A DNA stretch of 64,000 nt, from NCBI GenBank assembly GCA_030544215.1, contig JARZZO010000013.1:41427196-41491195 (forward strand), in the 5' to 3' direction. The DNA is from Zantedeschia hybrid cultivar. Lineage: Eukaryota > Streptophyta > Magnoliopsida > Alismatales > Araceae. The notes under the pieces are model-generated. The model saw only the letters and a program-made list of their open reading frames with translations, did not search any database and was not told where the DNA came from. Every line of letters starts with the position of its first letter. Within the stretch, counting starts at the first letter, position 1. A program made the position numbers and the translations under genes. This document shows positions 41,716 to 53,906 of this stretch, piece by piece.

Positions 41716-42082
41716 AGTAATACTTGCTGCACCACTAGTGGTGCAGTGTCTGTTGCACCGTGAGCGGACAGTTGTTTGATTTGAGATGATCGGACGGCTG
41801 CAGCAGTAATATTTTTAAAAAAAAAAAAAAAAAGATTTTAGGCTGACCTCATCATTTACAATATGTTCGTACAATTCGAACGTCGACCGACGGGACAATT
41901 CAAAAAAATCTGAAAAAAAAAAAACAAATTATTCATTGTCTCCGATAATTTTTTATTTTTTAATTTTTTTTATCTCCGATCAATGATCGAATTGTACGGA
42001 CATGTCAGACATGATGAAATTAACCTAAAAAATTTCAAAAAAGAAAAATAAAAGGAAAAAAATTGGGCAGCAAGTTAAAACT
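41716..42082. mobile_element. MITE-like element of the AGTAATACTTGCTGC family, copy 1
   Basis: It starts AGTAATACTTGCTGCACC and ends with a decayed inverse, GCAGCAAGTTAAAACT. The inside is a long imperfect inverted repeat: CTCATCATTT...GTTCGTACAATTCG near 41845-41880 faces CGAATTGTACGGACATG...GATGAAATTAACC near 41988-42028. It holds no ORF. Copies with the same ends lie at 45059 and 47736. Confidence 0.55.
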
Positions 42083-42589
42083 ACACCACAACCAACGTTC
42101 TGATATGCAACTTAATTATCTCCTTCTGTTGTTTCACCGCAAGTTATTTTCATCAACCCTTACGAACTTATATTAATCATGTTAACAGTGTTGGGGTATT
42201 CCATTATTTCACGTTCTATGGAGCCAACTTTTAATTGTTGTGCATTGGATGGCAAGTAGTAGCTAACACTTTTCTCCCTGCAGGCCACACCTGTCCTCTT
42301 TACATTGCTCCCAGCAGCCCGTGTAATAAACTTGATGAAGACACGTACAGACAGCAACACCACGCTATGATGTAGGCAAGAAGAGACGGTGGAGAGAGAG
42401 ACAGAAGTTGGAAACCAACCGCATTGGCCGGCATCCAACGGATGCTTTCTAACAATAATGCCTGGACTCTGGTTCTTGAACATTCAAAGGAGTACAAAAT
42501 TTAGTGAAATTAATCATAAAAAAGTACGACATTTGAAATTTGGGTGCATAGTCTGTGCAGTTGTAAAAGGGAAGGAGATATCGCCATTC

Positions 42590-42960
42590 TAGTGCTGCAC
42601 TCCACATGGCGCAGCCTCTCTTTTTTTAATTTTTTAGGTCCACTCTATTGTGATCAACACATTCGTACGGTCTAATTTTTGACTGGATGATTTAAAAAAT
42701 CTGAAAAATAAAAAAATTGAACAGTTGAACTTGATTTTTGATTTTTTAAATTTTTTTAGACTATCTGATCAAAAATAGACCCTTACAAAATGTGTCGGAC
42801 CTGATGGGACCGACCTAAAAAAATACAAAGAACCAAAAAGAAAAAGAGAAAAACGCTGCTACTGCAGCCGTCCGATTTATCATCAGACGGCCGCCCGCAC
42901 ACAGTGTGGGCGCACTGCTCACATGCGGCATACTATTTCTCATATGTCCAAGAACAATAA
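42590..42960. repeat. Related foldback element
   Basis: Arms near 42630-42710 (TTTTTTAGGTCCACTC, ACACATTCGTACGGTC, GATTTAAAAAATCTGA) and 42735-42830 (AAATGTGTCGGACCTGATGG, GACCGACCTAAAAAAAT) are imperfect inverted repeats. The right flank (CTGCAGCCGTCCGA) is the inverse of the left part of copy 1 (TCGGACGGCTGCAG near 41792), so both belong to one family. Exact ends are unclear. Confidence 0.45.
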
Positions 42961-43295
42961 TTTTCTATCAGAGTTTAGGGGTGCCTAGGTTCATATCTGG
43001 GTGAAGGCATTGCTTTTCATTTAATTGAACAGAGTGCTGTTACTTCTGCGGCATAGACCCTAAAAAAAAAGAAAAGAAATTATCACATTCACTGCCCTCG
43101 GTTCATTATTATATCCATGCCATGCAAAACAACTAAAGAATCTTCTGTCCAACAATGCTACAACCTACATGAAGGTTAGGTGGTCCATTCCAGGGTCTAT
43201 TTTCAGCAATCCGCAATAATTGTAAGCTGTTGATAGAAATGTGTGTAACTGTGAAGCACTCTAGTAAAGGAAGTACCCAAAGGGATTACAATTAA

Positions 43296-43688
43296 GGATG
43301 TAAATTAGGTGAATTGGGTTGGGTTATGTGATAATTTGAGTTTGATCTAAATTTAAAATAGTCCAGTCCAATTTTAGTCCAACTCAAATTCAGCCCAAGT
43401 TTAATCCAAATTCAACTCGAATTCGATAATGAGTGGGTGGGATTGAGTTTGACTGGCCTTATTTATAAATGATTTGTTAGAAAGATTTTATTTTTTGCAT
43501 AAATTACTGTAAAAGTTAATAAATTAAATTGGGGCAGCTCGTTTTCAGTCCAACTCAATCTAAATTTAACTAATATCAATCCAAATTTAGTTTAACCCAA
43601 TTTATATAACTTGGATCAATTCAATTTTCTTTAATATAAACTAAGTTGAACTGGACCACGGACTGACCCGTCCACTTGACACCCCCTA
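43296..43688. mobile_element. MITE-like element with 11-bp target duplication
   Basis: ATTACAATTAA occurs on both sides (43285-43295 and 43689-43699). The element starts GGATGTAAATTAGGTG and ends CACTTGACACCCCCT, a weak inverted repeat. The inside is made of degenerate AATTGGGT/CCAATTC-type motifs. It contains no ORF. The long duplication would fit a Mutator-like origin, but the terminal repeat is too weak to decide. Confidence 0.55.
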
Positions 43689-44108
43689 ATTACAATTAAC
43701 ATTTCCGCCAGCAACCAGCAAGCAACTCTTCTCAACGCATGGACGATGGAGGCGTAGACTTACGAAAAAAGCAATTTTATTTGCTAATTAACAAAAGAAC
43801 TCCAACTCCCAATAAGGTAATTAAATGATATTACCGCTCCTTAACAAATCCCACGGCTCCATGAAAATTTTTGTAGCCAAACTATCTCTGTCTCAGCCGG
43901 TTTCGACTTTAAGGGAGGTCTTACATTTAAATCTCACTTCCAACAGTTTTGCAAGATAAGGGATTTATCCCATGAGCATACTAGAGGCTCTTTGCAAGAG
44001 ATTTTTGTTACTCCTTATAGTGAAATGTCCGAATAATCGTTCAAAAAAAGATAGAATTGTCGCGGCATTGCGAAAAAAATCTCCTACTGATAAAGAAGCA
44101 TTAGTTTA

Positions 44109-44255
44109 AATGTCGATATGCATGCAGGCTCTCCAATGGGGAGGCTTAAGTACTTCTAACAAACAAAAATTATACATTTTTTTAAATGTCGATATGCAGG
44201 CTCTCCAATGGGGAGACTTTAAGTACTTCTAACAAACACAAATTATACATTTTTA
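44109..44255 (+). repeat. Two-copy tandem repeat of about 73 bp
   Basis: AAATGTCGATATGCA...GGCTCTCCAATGGGGAG...AAGTACTTCTAACAAACA is present twice in a row (about 44109-44183 and 44184-44255) with few differences. It is non-coding. Confidence 0.75.
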
Positions 44256-44749
44256 TGAGTTGCATGTCTTACTCTTTTCCTTAAATTACGTAGAATTATT
44301 ACATACACTATCTCCAATCTCCAAAATGCAGAACCTCCCTACTTTACACATTTCTAATCAAAACTAAAAAGTTTCTAATTAATCTACACATTGAGAGGCA
44401 TTGAATTATGTATTTTAAAATAGTATGAATTTCTATAATATTTTTAAAAGAAACATATTTTTGACTTAATTTCTAGGAAAAAAAACTATGATCTTCTAGG
44501 AACCCTTCCACTAGCCAGGAAGGCAACCTCGGTCAAGACAACCTGGATCAACCCCCACAAATCACTGCACGACTTCAGCTGTGCATTAATGGTTGCTAAA
44601 GTGTGAGGACTTGACTTTAATAGCTTAAGCGTCAATTTCTGGACAACTCGATTGTGGACTATTAGCCATTTGATTTGGGCCAAAAATCTACCTCCTCTTC
44701 GATGTCAAACGCGGTCCAAATTTTCCTAGTCAAGAATTAGTGCATAAAA

Positions 44750-45050
44750 GTTTTTTACTTTGTTTGCAAAATAAGTTATTTTGTGGTGCTCACTGAACGG
44801 AATAATGTATACTAGAATAAGAGGTATTTTGGTTTGATAGTTTTGTAGAATCTACTGACGGAATAAGAAGAATAAACAATTCTTGAGTCCAAGGTGGAAT
44901 GACTTATTCTCCTTATTCCCACGATGTGCTATTTTGCACAGTAAAAGTCATTTCGCATGTAAAAGCAAAATTAAACTTATTCTGTCCTTAGTTGTCCTTA
45001 TTCTTCTCCTATTCTCCAATCAAAGTGAAGCTAGTGCACAAAATGTCCAA
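44750..45050. repeat. Dispersed ~300-bp repeat, copy 1
   Basis: The sequence from AAATAAGTTATTTTGTGG to CTATTCTCCAATCAAAGTG is repeated at 48660-48925 with scattered differences: shared GTTTGATAGTTTTGT, AATAAACAATTCTT, TTATTC blocks, GTAAAAGCAAAATTAA and AATCAAAGTG. Short look-alike ORFs in both copies come from the repeat. It is probably a MITE family; the ends are not resolved. Confidence 0.6.
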
Positions 45051-45058
45051 TTGATGGG

Positions 45059-45233
45059 AAGTAATACTTGCTGCACCGCCCGTTGGGACAACGTGAAATT
45101 GACGGATTTTAAAGATAAAATGATTATTTTTTTTAAAAAAAAATATTGGCATTAGAGTTTACTTGAACTTGACATTCAAAGGGTAGATCTTTAATCGGAT
45201 GACTCAGCCATGTAGAGGCAGCAAATATTACTT
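45059..45233. mobile_element. MITE, AGTAATACTTGCTGC family, copy 2 (175 bp)
   Basis: The terminal inverted repeats of 16 bp are AAGTAATACTTGCTGC (45059-45074) and GCAGCAAATATTACTT (45218-45233), with one mismatch. It has no coding content. The target duplication is not clear. Confidence 0.65.
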
Positions 45234-46339
45234 GTCGATAAGTCAATGGAGACGGAGATAACAACAAAATGAGACCGCCCTTTAGACAATTAGACTAACT
45301 AAATAAACTGTGACAAAAATAAATTAAAGACATAATTTACATAGCATCTAATTTAATTTGAAATGCTTTTTAAGTTTTAGTAAGCTTCAAGCTAATTATA
45401 TAGAAGAAAAATAATTAAGCTTTAGAAGAGATTCATACTTTCTGGTTTTTCCAGCCACGAACTTTAAAATTAGAACTTTGAAACTAAAAAATAAAATTAT
45501 AAAAAAGTACTTAATATAACTATCTAAAAAATCAATTAAACCCGCAACTAATAAAAAATATACCCACAACTACTATGCAATATCATCTATCGCAAAAAAG
45601 TAGACAGCACAAGTAGCTTCGAAATGGAACAATTTGCCAAACATATAAGAAGAACTTTACCACTCGATATCCCTTGTAAATAAACAGAGATGGATCACTA
45701 TCTTAATTATGAAAGCACTTCAGTTGCCATTAGTTACTGTTAAGATTACATTTTGATAAACTCTACAAAACTCTAACTAATAATAAAAACCCCGACCATG
45801 AAAATAATGATTCATCTCCATCACTAAAGCCTAGTTTGCGAAAAACTTCTCCTAATGGTAGACTTGTATCTTTCTCAATCTTATTCTTTTTAAGATGAGA
45901 GAAAAAAAAACCACCATCCCATCACTTTTTTTTTTCCTGTACAAACCATAGTGGCACATGAAATCTGTGAAACCACAGCTCTTCGTTTGACAAAATTTTG
46001 ATGTAATCTAAATTTGTCAAAGATCTATAACTTCACTCAAAATACAACTCTAGAATTTTTTTCAAACCAAAGCTTAAATCCCAACTTCCCCCATCTAGCT
46101 CCAACCACCATCACCACTCTAGATACCTTATGTTCCCAAAAATGCCCAAACAGAAAGGCTAAGCTCAAAAGCCTGTCAAAGTATGCAAAACCTCATTCCA
46201 GTTTCCTGCAATCTCTATTATTTACAAGGCAGAAGCCCATTCCCTACAAACCATCCTTTTCTCACCAAAATCCTAGGCTTTCCTTAACCAGGAGAAAAAA
46301 GATGGAACAAGTGATGGGGATCACAATGAGAGAGAGAAG
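45234..46339. other. AT-rich intergenic DNA downstream of the 46340-47350 gene
   Basis: AT-rich; no gene recognised. A plus-strand open frame from 46014 runs into the antisense of the GC-rich gene and is not convincing. The 3' end of the minus-strand gene transcript should fall here, but no poly-A signal stands out with certainty. Confidence 0.4.
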
Positions 46340-47350
46340 TCACACGGAGGCGGCGCCCGCCCTCTCCCACTCCCCCTCGCGGTCGAGGTCCGCCAAGGAG
46401 CCCACCGACCGCCGCCCCGGGAGGATCCCCTCCCCCCGCCGCTGCGGCGACGGCCCCGATCCGCCCACGTCGTCCACGTCCAACTCCAGGTCGCCGCACC
46501 ACGACGCCGGCCTCCTCCCCGACTCCAACCGCTTCATACCGCCCAGCCCGGGCGTCGGCGCCAACGTCACGGTCTCCCCCGAAACTGCCGATGATGGCGT
46601 CGTCTTGCCGTCGGTCGCCGATGAGAAGGCTCCGGATGACGACGCGGGGCCCCCCTCGTCCAGGAGCGCCGCCTCCCGCCGCTGCGCGCAGCAGGCTAAC
46701 CCCACGACGGACGCCCAGAACTCCGTCGTCCCCCACGCCGACGTCTCCGCCACCGAAGACGACTCGCGGGACACCTCCGGTGTCCCGAAAGCCCTCCGGC
46801 GCCGGCCCTGGAACTCCTGGTCGGAGAGGACCCTTCCGAAGCAGGACACCTTCGGGGACGTCGGCTCCACCGCCGGCACAGCCGTTCTTCCCCCCGCCGA
46901 CTGATCCCCGCACGTCCTGGGGAACAACCGGCCGTTGCAACCGTGCTGCCGGCGCGCGCTCTGGCCGAGGTAGCCGGAGCCCTGGATCTTCCCGGGGAGA
47001 CCGATGATGGGGCCCTTGGGCTTGGCGTAGCGGCGCTGGGAGCCGGCATGGAGCCTGGGGCTGGTGTGTTGGTGCCTTGCAAACGCGGACCTGGGGTTGG
47101 CGCCGCCCCTGGTGGAGCCGTCGCGGTCGTAGGCGGCGGCGGCGGCGTTGCGGCTGACCCAGTCTATCACGTCCTCCAGCGGCAGCCGGAAGGAGTCGGG
47201 GAGGTCGGGGTCGCCCAGCGGAGGAGACCGGTTCCCCGGCTTGGATCCGCCGCCAACTGGGTCGATCAGGGTCTCGCATGCCACCTTGCCGTTGCCCTCG
47301 CCGCAGCCGCCGCCGCACACCAGCGCCTCCAGGTCGACCACCTGCGGCAT
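46340..47350 (-). CDS. Single-exon gene, similar to syringolide-induced protein 14-1-1 family
   Basis: 336 residues; the ATG at 47348-47350 opens MPQVVDLEALVCGGG, a start typical of the family as I remember it. Conserved blocks: KVACETLIDP (residues 22-31), PDSFRLPLEDVIDWVSRN (51-68), KPKGPIIGLPGKIQGSGYLG (110-129), RLFPRT (141-146) and EPTSPKVSCFGRVLS (162-176). Family members share the PKVSC-GRV motif and the GLP-K motif; their biochemical role is unknown to me, though a soybean member is induced by an elicitor. No signal peptide, no membrane span; low-complexity Ser/Gly/Ala tail. Very high GC, as in many monocot single-exon genes. A CT-rich 5' leader (GA runs on the plus strand, 47390-47435) and TTTAAAA near 47459-47465 precede it. 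The long ORF 46284-47318 in another frame is a shadow. Confidence 0.65.
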   Translation of the reverse strand: MPQVVDLEALVCGGGCGEGNGKVACETLIDPVGGGSKPGNRSPPLGDPDLPDSFRLPLEDVIDWVSRNAAAAAYDRDGSTRGGANPRSAFARHQHTSPRLHAGSQRRYAKPKGPIIGLPGKIQGSGYLGQSARRQHGCNGRLFPRTCGDQSAGGRTAVPAVEPTSPKVSCFGRVLSDQEFQGRRRRAFGTPEVSRESSSVAETSAWGTTEFWASVVGLACCAQRREAALLDEGGPASSSGAFSSATDGKTTPSSAVSGETVTLAPTPGLGGMKRLESGRRPASWCGDLELDVDDVGGSGPSPQRRGEGILPGRRSVGSLADLDREGEWERAGAASV

Positions 47351-47735
47351 CTGGCAGAAATGGCTGTGGAGACCGTAGAAACTAGAAAGAAGAATTTTAG
47401 AGAGAGAAAGAGAGAGTCTAGACTTTAGAGAGAGGAACCTGGGGGGAACAGGAGGAGATTTTAAAGGGGGAGGGGGGCGTGGAGAAATATGGAAGAAGTT
47501 AGGGGTAATCTAGTAAATGTGGTCGGTCTTGACGTGGGAGCGGAACGGGTGTCGTCTACAGCTGCACACTGGCCACACTGACTACATACACCGAATGCAT
47601 TAACGTGTGATGACGTGAGCCGTTGGATTCCAGGGGCCCGCGCGGTGGTCTCTACAACCCCCGGCTGTTCTCACGGACCTACAGTGGAGTTAACAAGTAG
47701 CTGATCTTCACACCGCACCTGATGCATTAAGCAAT

Positions 47736-47984
47736 TTGAGTAATACATGCTCCAATCATTGAACTGGGTTTTTTTTTTTTTTTTTAAGATCGCTTCTAAG
47801 GTGCTCTAACAATTTTTCCTCGACCAGACACGACTCAAAAAAATTTGAAACTTTTTTTTTAAAAAATCAGATTTTTCTCTCGCTTCAAAAAAAAATACGG
47901 ATCATTAGGGCATCTCGAGGGTGACTTAGAAAAAATATTTTTTTAACCCACTACAATGACAGCACGCCAGCAAGTATTACTCAA
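47736..47984. mobile_element. MITE, AGTAATACTTGCTGC family, copy 3 (249 bp)
   Basis: The terminal repeats are TTGAGTAATACATGCT (47736-47751) and AGCAAGTATTACTCAA (47969-47984), with 15 of 16 matching. The inside has long T and A runs and is non-coding. It lies about 390 bp upstream of the 46340-47350 gene's ATG. Confidence 0.65.
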
Positions 47985-48659
47985 TCAATTTTGGATTGGA
48001 TTGCTTGCACTGAAATAAGATTTGTTTTATTTTGATGATTCTTATTTCACAAATAAGTGTTTCTCATGATCTCATCCAGGTTAAAAATTCATGTAATCAA
48101 AGTAAAATCGGAAGAATAAAAAGGAATAACTCATCCTATTCCTTTTTTTTTACTGTCAAACCAATGTTAAGATCAGTTGATTCGAACAATTATTTTTTAT
48201 TTGGTTTTAACTTTTAATCTAAAATTATGAAAAAATCAAAATACGAAGATCTAAAATTGGTAAATTTAAATTAACAATTTATTTCTATTGATTTTAGAAT
48301 TAATATTTAATTAAGCTTTAGTGGATAACTTTGTAAAGAATCTCGCAAATCTAAAAAAATTCTCTATATTATACATATATGTATATATATCTATTCCTAG
48401 ATTTGATTTGTAGATGACTCTCAAAGTAAACAATGATTGTGTAAGAACAATTTTTTCACATACGCATTTTACAAGAGATTTTCTTAATATACACAAAAGA
48501 TTTAAGGAGTCATTTGTTAAAAAACTTTAACTTAAAAATAGTTAAAACTAGTCGAACCCTTTATAGGGATCCCACGGATAAGAACACCTCCAATGACATT
48601 CCAGAATGTCCGAAACCAGTCAGGGGCATAATTTATCCATAGACAACCAAAGTTAGAAA

Positions 48660-48925
48660 ATATGCAGAATAAGTTATTACGTGGGGCTCACTGATGGAAT
48701 AGTGTATATTAAAATAAGGAGTGTTTCGATTTGATAGTTTTGTGAGACTTGTTGACATAATAAGAAAAATAAACAATTCTTAGATCTATGGTGGGATGAT
48801 TTATTCTCTTTATTCCTCGAATACACTATTCTGCACCAGTATAAGTTATTATGCTTGTAAAAGCAAAATTAAGTTTATTCTCTCTTTGTTCGCTCTTATT
48901 TTTCTCTTATTCTTCAATCAAAGTG
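48660..48925. repeat. Dispersed ~300-bp repeat, copy 2
   Basis: This matches 44750-45050 in order and orientation (AGAATAAGTTATTACGTGGG to CTTCAATCAAAGTGG). Confidence 0.6.
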
Positions 48926-49812
48926 GCGCTCATAATCGTTTAGGTTTAAAGCGATTTCTTTTTTGTAATTTTTCTTATATCTTATGCAAGAATAAGACCA
49001 TGGTAAGCTTCAAAGTAGTAATAAGTTGGCTCATAGCAGCCTGTGGAGAAGCTGCACCCCCGGACATATGTATAGTATAATTTTAAGACTATCCAACATG
49101 TTGTTTGGTTCGTACCACATCTCCTCCCTAATGTGGAGGATGCTGATTTGAAAATAGCATCTAAACATATAAAAAATATTCTTCCATGTGAGCCACTGTT
49201 TTGGATGGATTTTCGTCCGCATAAATACAAACTGATTCGTGTAAGAAAAGTCTAACCATAAAAAGGTTATTAAAAAATGTCATGTCATTCTTATTCTCTT
49301 TAAGACATTCTTTTAGTCTTATTAAACAATAAAGTAAATATGGGAAATAATATGCTTCTGCCGATGAGTTATTTCACCATTTTACTAGTTTCGTTTAACA
49401 AAAACTAGTAAGAATAAATTGGTCTAATATAAAGGTGAGATATCTAACATCTTTTCTTTTAATTCCAGAGGGGAGTTCAAATAGAAATCATTCGGTTGTC
49501 ATATTTTCCGACACAATATTTGATTCTCTTTATATTCTAATTGTCAAATAGTATTTTACCATCGATGATTGAATAATCTTTTATTCTACCTACTTATTCC
49601 ATTATTAAACTGGCTTAATATACTTCCTTCATCATTGCTACCCAATGAGTGTTTTAAGATCCATATAATAAAAGAAGGGTAGGTTTATTGAGAGACCAGA
49701 ATCACTCTCGAAGAATATTTTAAGAATCAAATATGTTTTTTAATAAAAAACTCAGACAAGAGTTCTTCATATTAAAAAAGGCATAAATAATTAGTCACTG
49801 CATCACCTCGTC

Positions 49813-49844
<32 letters not shown>

Positions 49845-52568
49845 AACCAAGAATTTGGGAGAACTGCCATTTCTAACCCTGATGGTGAACGATTAGGCCA
49901 TCCAATGGTGGGAGTTGAAAAGTGAGGTATTGCCACCCCTCCTGATAAAGGAGGGCGGCCAAGCACACAGTCTCGTCCCTCCCTGCTGCTCGATCGTTCT
50001 GCAGTTGTTCTGCATGTCTTCTCCGTTGAGTCTCAAATCCTTGTTGTACATAAGTTTGTGCACTCGTAGATTATAATAATTTGAATATTGTCATCGGATC
50101 ACTTTGATTGGAAAGTAAAATAAAAAAATAATTTTTTTATTTTAAAACTTTTAAATTTTAAAGATCATCAATTTTTATTCGAGAGTAATATTTACTGTAA
50201 TATTCTTACGTAATCTGATTGGATGATTAAAAAAAAATTTAAAGAAATTTTCTTTTACCTACTGCAATGTCCTTTCCAATGAATTTTTATTTATAAAAGA
50301 ATCCCAATGCGTTATCTATTTGCGAAAAAAACTATATAAGTGACGTATATGATGGTGGACTTGACGATTCGGAATTCTCGACGTATACAACGATTACACA
50401 TATGAGAGTTTTGCATATACGCATTTTATAGGAACCTTTTGTTTGATTACAAGTTTTTTTTCTGGGTATACAATAACTTTGTAGGGGGGTTTTCTCCAAA
50501 TACATAACGTACGAGAGATTTTAGAAATATGAAATCTTTTAAGAGGATATTTGCAAAAAAAAACTCATAACAAAGAAGAAGTATCATTTTTTTACGCAAT
50601 CTGAACCATCAAATTGTATGGAAAGATGATGTCCACAACTGTGTGTGAAAATTTGCAACAAGCATTACTCCAAGTTGTTTGATTTGGAGGGTTAGGAACA
50701 CTACAGCAGAATGGGCCGGGGGAGGAGAAAAAGAGGGGAACGGATCATGTGCTCTACCTAAAATGTCTCAGTTCTAACTATTTAAGAATACAGGCACAGC
50801 AAACCATTTTGAGCTAACTTCATAAGAGTACTGGCTCTAAACAGAAAGAGGGGGACCTTCCCATCTAGAGAACAAGTGCATGTGTGCCTGCAACTAGAAC
50901 CACCTCCCTGTGCAACTACTTTCATAGTTCAAGAGACTTCCTCTTTTCTTCAACATCACCTTACCCCCTCTTTCATTGTTCACATGCCCTGTAGTGCCCA
51001 ATTCAATGTTCGATCACATCTCCACTTGGGTGATCACCAAAATGTGCTCTTTTACATGGTTACGTCACACCTATTTCTTGTAAAAGCAATTTGATCAATT
51101 TTATGAAGATGGCGACCATAAAAAGGAAAACTTATAATCTTACAACAACAAAAAAAAAATGCAAATTTTGATCACCCAAGTGAATATGATTGCCAAAGAG
51201 CCAATCTCTTAGCAGTATTCGACTTCTCTCTTATAAGAGAGGTCCTTGGTTTAAATCACAGTCACAGTGGTGCAATTTTTTTAAAAAACACATGATTTAA
51301 ATACCAACGTACGTACTATTTTCATTAGAGAGACTTTGTAAATAGTTCTAATCAGAAATGGGCAATACATGATATGTTCACTGGAAAAATTTCCAACCTC
51401 CTCCTCCCTCCCCAAGCAGCAGAGGAAGGGTTCCCAAATTATTGAATTAACACAGCAACCCCTCGAGTCTGTGGGTCTGGTTTGTGCACTAGCCTATCTC
51501 TGTCTGGTCAAATAGCTACTCTATTTATAAGAGTCCAGACACTCGCACTAGCTGATGTAATATTTGATGCCTCCCCAGCGACACGTCCTCCTTTCTTTCT
51601 GTCTCATAAGTCACAAAGTCTTATTAGCCCCCCTTGGTGCTTTTTATTGTCACTTTGTCATCATGCACTGGTCTGCCTTCGAAAGTCCAATCTGGTAAGC
51701 GCGAACAGGCAACGAACGTCAAATTCCAACCTGCCGAATTCTGCATGCCTGTGAGCCAACCAGCACTGATATCCTCGCATTTCCAAGGTGGGTTTGCCAG
51801 AGCATCTTGCCCTGTTCTAGAAGACCTTTGGCAAGATGGTTTTTCTCTACCCTTGACAGCCAGGGAGACAGAAAATTTTGGGAGCATAAAGTTAATTGGA
51901 TTAAAAGACCAAAATGCTTGTTACTACATTTTTATTTAAGTTTTTTTTTTTTTTTTTGCAAATAAGCTATCTTCAATGAATCATCATATTGTCAAACTAT
52001 TGCAGTATCGACTTATTATTAATGTTGTCGAGTATAACCTTGTCAATGCATGCCACTAAGTTATTGGTCATTTATTGATCAATGTCAATTCTATTTATTG
52101 GTCATTTATTGGTCAATGCCAATCTATTACATGTCTTTTTTTGTAAAATCACCTCCCTTCTCAAAATCTTATCAATCAAAGATGAACAACATTGACACAA
52201 TGATTGCTTCAAAGAACAATCTAATGGAAAGTTATCTATGTTAAAAACCATTTTCTTACTCACATCTAATACCCTTTGGTTAAATGTGCTTTCTTTTTAG
52301 TAAAGTATATGTGAGAAATTTGAAGGCTACCATGTCAAGACCTTTTTTTAAGAATCATGATCCTCTAAGTGCAGGTGAGAATGGGACTTAGTAAGTGCGG
52401 AGAGGGGACTTTTTCAAAACAACCCTTCTAACAACTTTTTCCACTCCCCACGAGAGGTTTTCCTGAAAAACTTTCTCTTTCCCTTTGCGCTTACCCAATC
52501 CCATCCTCACTTACACTTATAAGAACCAGACTCCTTTTCCAGGCACCAATGTCCTTGTATGAGTGTGG
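48926..52568. other. Intergenic DNA with simple repeats and small foldbacks
   Basis: No gene is recognised. Noted items: an AT microsatellite (49813-49836); a 14-bp inverted repeat CACTTGGGTGATCA (51023-51036) with TGATCACCCAAGTG (51169-51182); a tRNA-like/SINE-like head GACTTCTCTCTTATAAGAG...GGTTTAAATC near 51220-51270; GCAACAAGCATTACTCC near 50656-50674, which resembles the end of the AGTAATACTTGCTGC MITEs; and a repeated TTATTGGTCATTTATTG near 52060-52120. The open frames at 51482-51939 show no family resemblance. Confidence 0.4.
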
Positions 52569-52577
52569 AAGAGTGAC

Positions 52578-53906
52578 GATTTTTGACAAATAAGAGATGT
52601 TGTCATTCTCATTAAAGCATAGAACAATACAGAGTCACATGTTACAGCAGAACAAGAAACGCAAAACGGGCGGGTTACACAGGGAACACAACGTTGAGAA
52701 GACACAACGCCAACAAGCGTCGAAAGTAATAAGCCGACACAAACGAGGTAAAGACCAGCAAGTAAAAACAGTTTTGTCCGATGGTCCGTCAGACATCCAG
52801 GAGGTCGTCGGACAATAGCTGAGACTCTGGAGCTTGAGGGGAAAGTAGTCGATGGCTTCAACAGAAGATCCGAAGAAGGTTGGTACGTGCTTCAACAACT
52901 AGATAGCAACCAAGTTTGGTGGACGCCTAGAGATGTATGCCACAGGGAAGCATATGGAATGAACTCAAAATCTCGGGTAACTCCACAAATCACCACCATC
53001 CTAGGATGGAACACGAAGGCACGAGTGCTCTACTACGAGCGGAGCGAGCACCCAGCAGCATTCGGAGATGATGAGAGAACAGGACCAGATAAAAGCAAAA
53101 GGCGAATGGTTCAAACACCTGAAGCAAAGAGCCCATCGCCAGAATGAAGAGCTCCAATGAAGACAACACCAGTGGATTGCTGGGATTCAACCTCCAAATA
53201 TCAGAGCAGGGGAAGGGAGCAATGAAGGTACCTCCAAAAGCCAACACATGCTGCAACCAAGCGGTAGCTGACGCAAATAAGGTTCGGATGAGCACGCCAC
53301 TGGAGGGGGTGTGGGATAAAGCACAAGACATCGAACCCAACGAATAATCGCCGAAGACACCAGCCAAGATCTAAATGATAGGAGATCCCAAGCACTTCAG
53401 TGAGAGAGGCCACGGCGCCGACTACCACCTAACAGAGCACAACAAGTCAAGCAACTAGGAACTGCACAGGAGGAGGAAGGGGAGGGGGAAAGGGCCACAC
53501 AGGGGAACAAACAAAGGGGGAGGAGAGAAATATGAAGAAACAAGGGTGCATAAAGCCAACAACAGTAGATGAAGGGAGGGGAAAAAAGAAGAGAAAGCTG
53601 TTGTAGATACTCCGACGAAGATCCCGAAGCGTCGGAAGAGGAAAGTCTTAGAAAGGATACCAAAACTCCCACAAAGGGAAAACAAAATCATGCAAAGAGA
53701 AATCTTACCTTACACAAAATGCATCCCCAAGAGAGATGGACACTTCCTCCCACGGAGGGAAAGAGAGAGGGAGGGGCACACCAAAAGGGGGAACCCCCCC
53801 CCCCCCCCCCCCCCCCACATGGCGGCGCCCCTACGAAACCCTAGAAGGGAGCTCTCGCGGCGTGCCGAAGGGGGCTCTTGACTTCTTTGATTGTTATTGT
53901 CTTAGA
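52578..53906 (-). mobile_element. LINE-like retroposed insertion with 9-bp target duplication
   Basis: AAGAGTGAC flanks it (52569-52577 and 53907-53915). On the minus strand it starts with a GC-rich leader containing TAGGGTTTCGTAGGGGCGCC and a poly-G run (23 C on the plus strand, 53794-53816). It ends with TTTAATGAGAATGACAAC...CTCTTATTTGTCAAAAATC, a 3' end of the type seen in plant L1-like LINEs. No endonuclease or RT domain is visible, so it is either internally deleted or a non-autonomous relative. Confidence 0.55.

Noticed and set aside
46014..46904. 296-residue plus-strand ORF
   Set aside because: The first half lies in AT-rich DNA with no motif and the second half is the antisense of the real gene.
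46284..47318. 344-residue minus-strand ORF overlapping the 46340-47350 gene in another frame
   Set aside because: It is Arg/Pro/Gly-rich, as expected of a GC-rich shadow frame; the frame with conserved family motifs is 46340-47350.
51796..51846. miRNA-like hairpin (GCCAGAGCATCTTGCC with GGCAAGATGG)
   Set aside because: Only about 9 bp pair perfectly and the arms do not match a known plant miRNA closely enough.
51482..51939. Overlapping short ORFs on both strands
   Set aside because: No family resemblance, no splice or promoter context beyond a TATTTATAAG-like stretch; not enough to call a gene.
52517..53672. Minus-strand ORFs rich in Leu/Phe/Cys
   Set aside because: They fall within the LINE-like insertion and show no endonuclease or RT motifs; composition-driven open frames.
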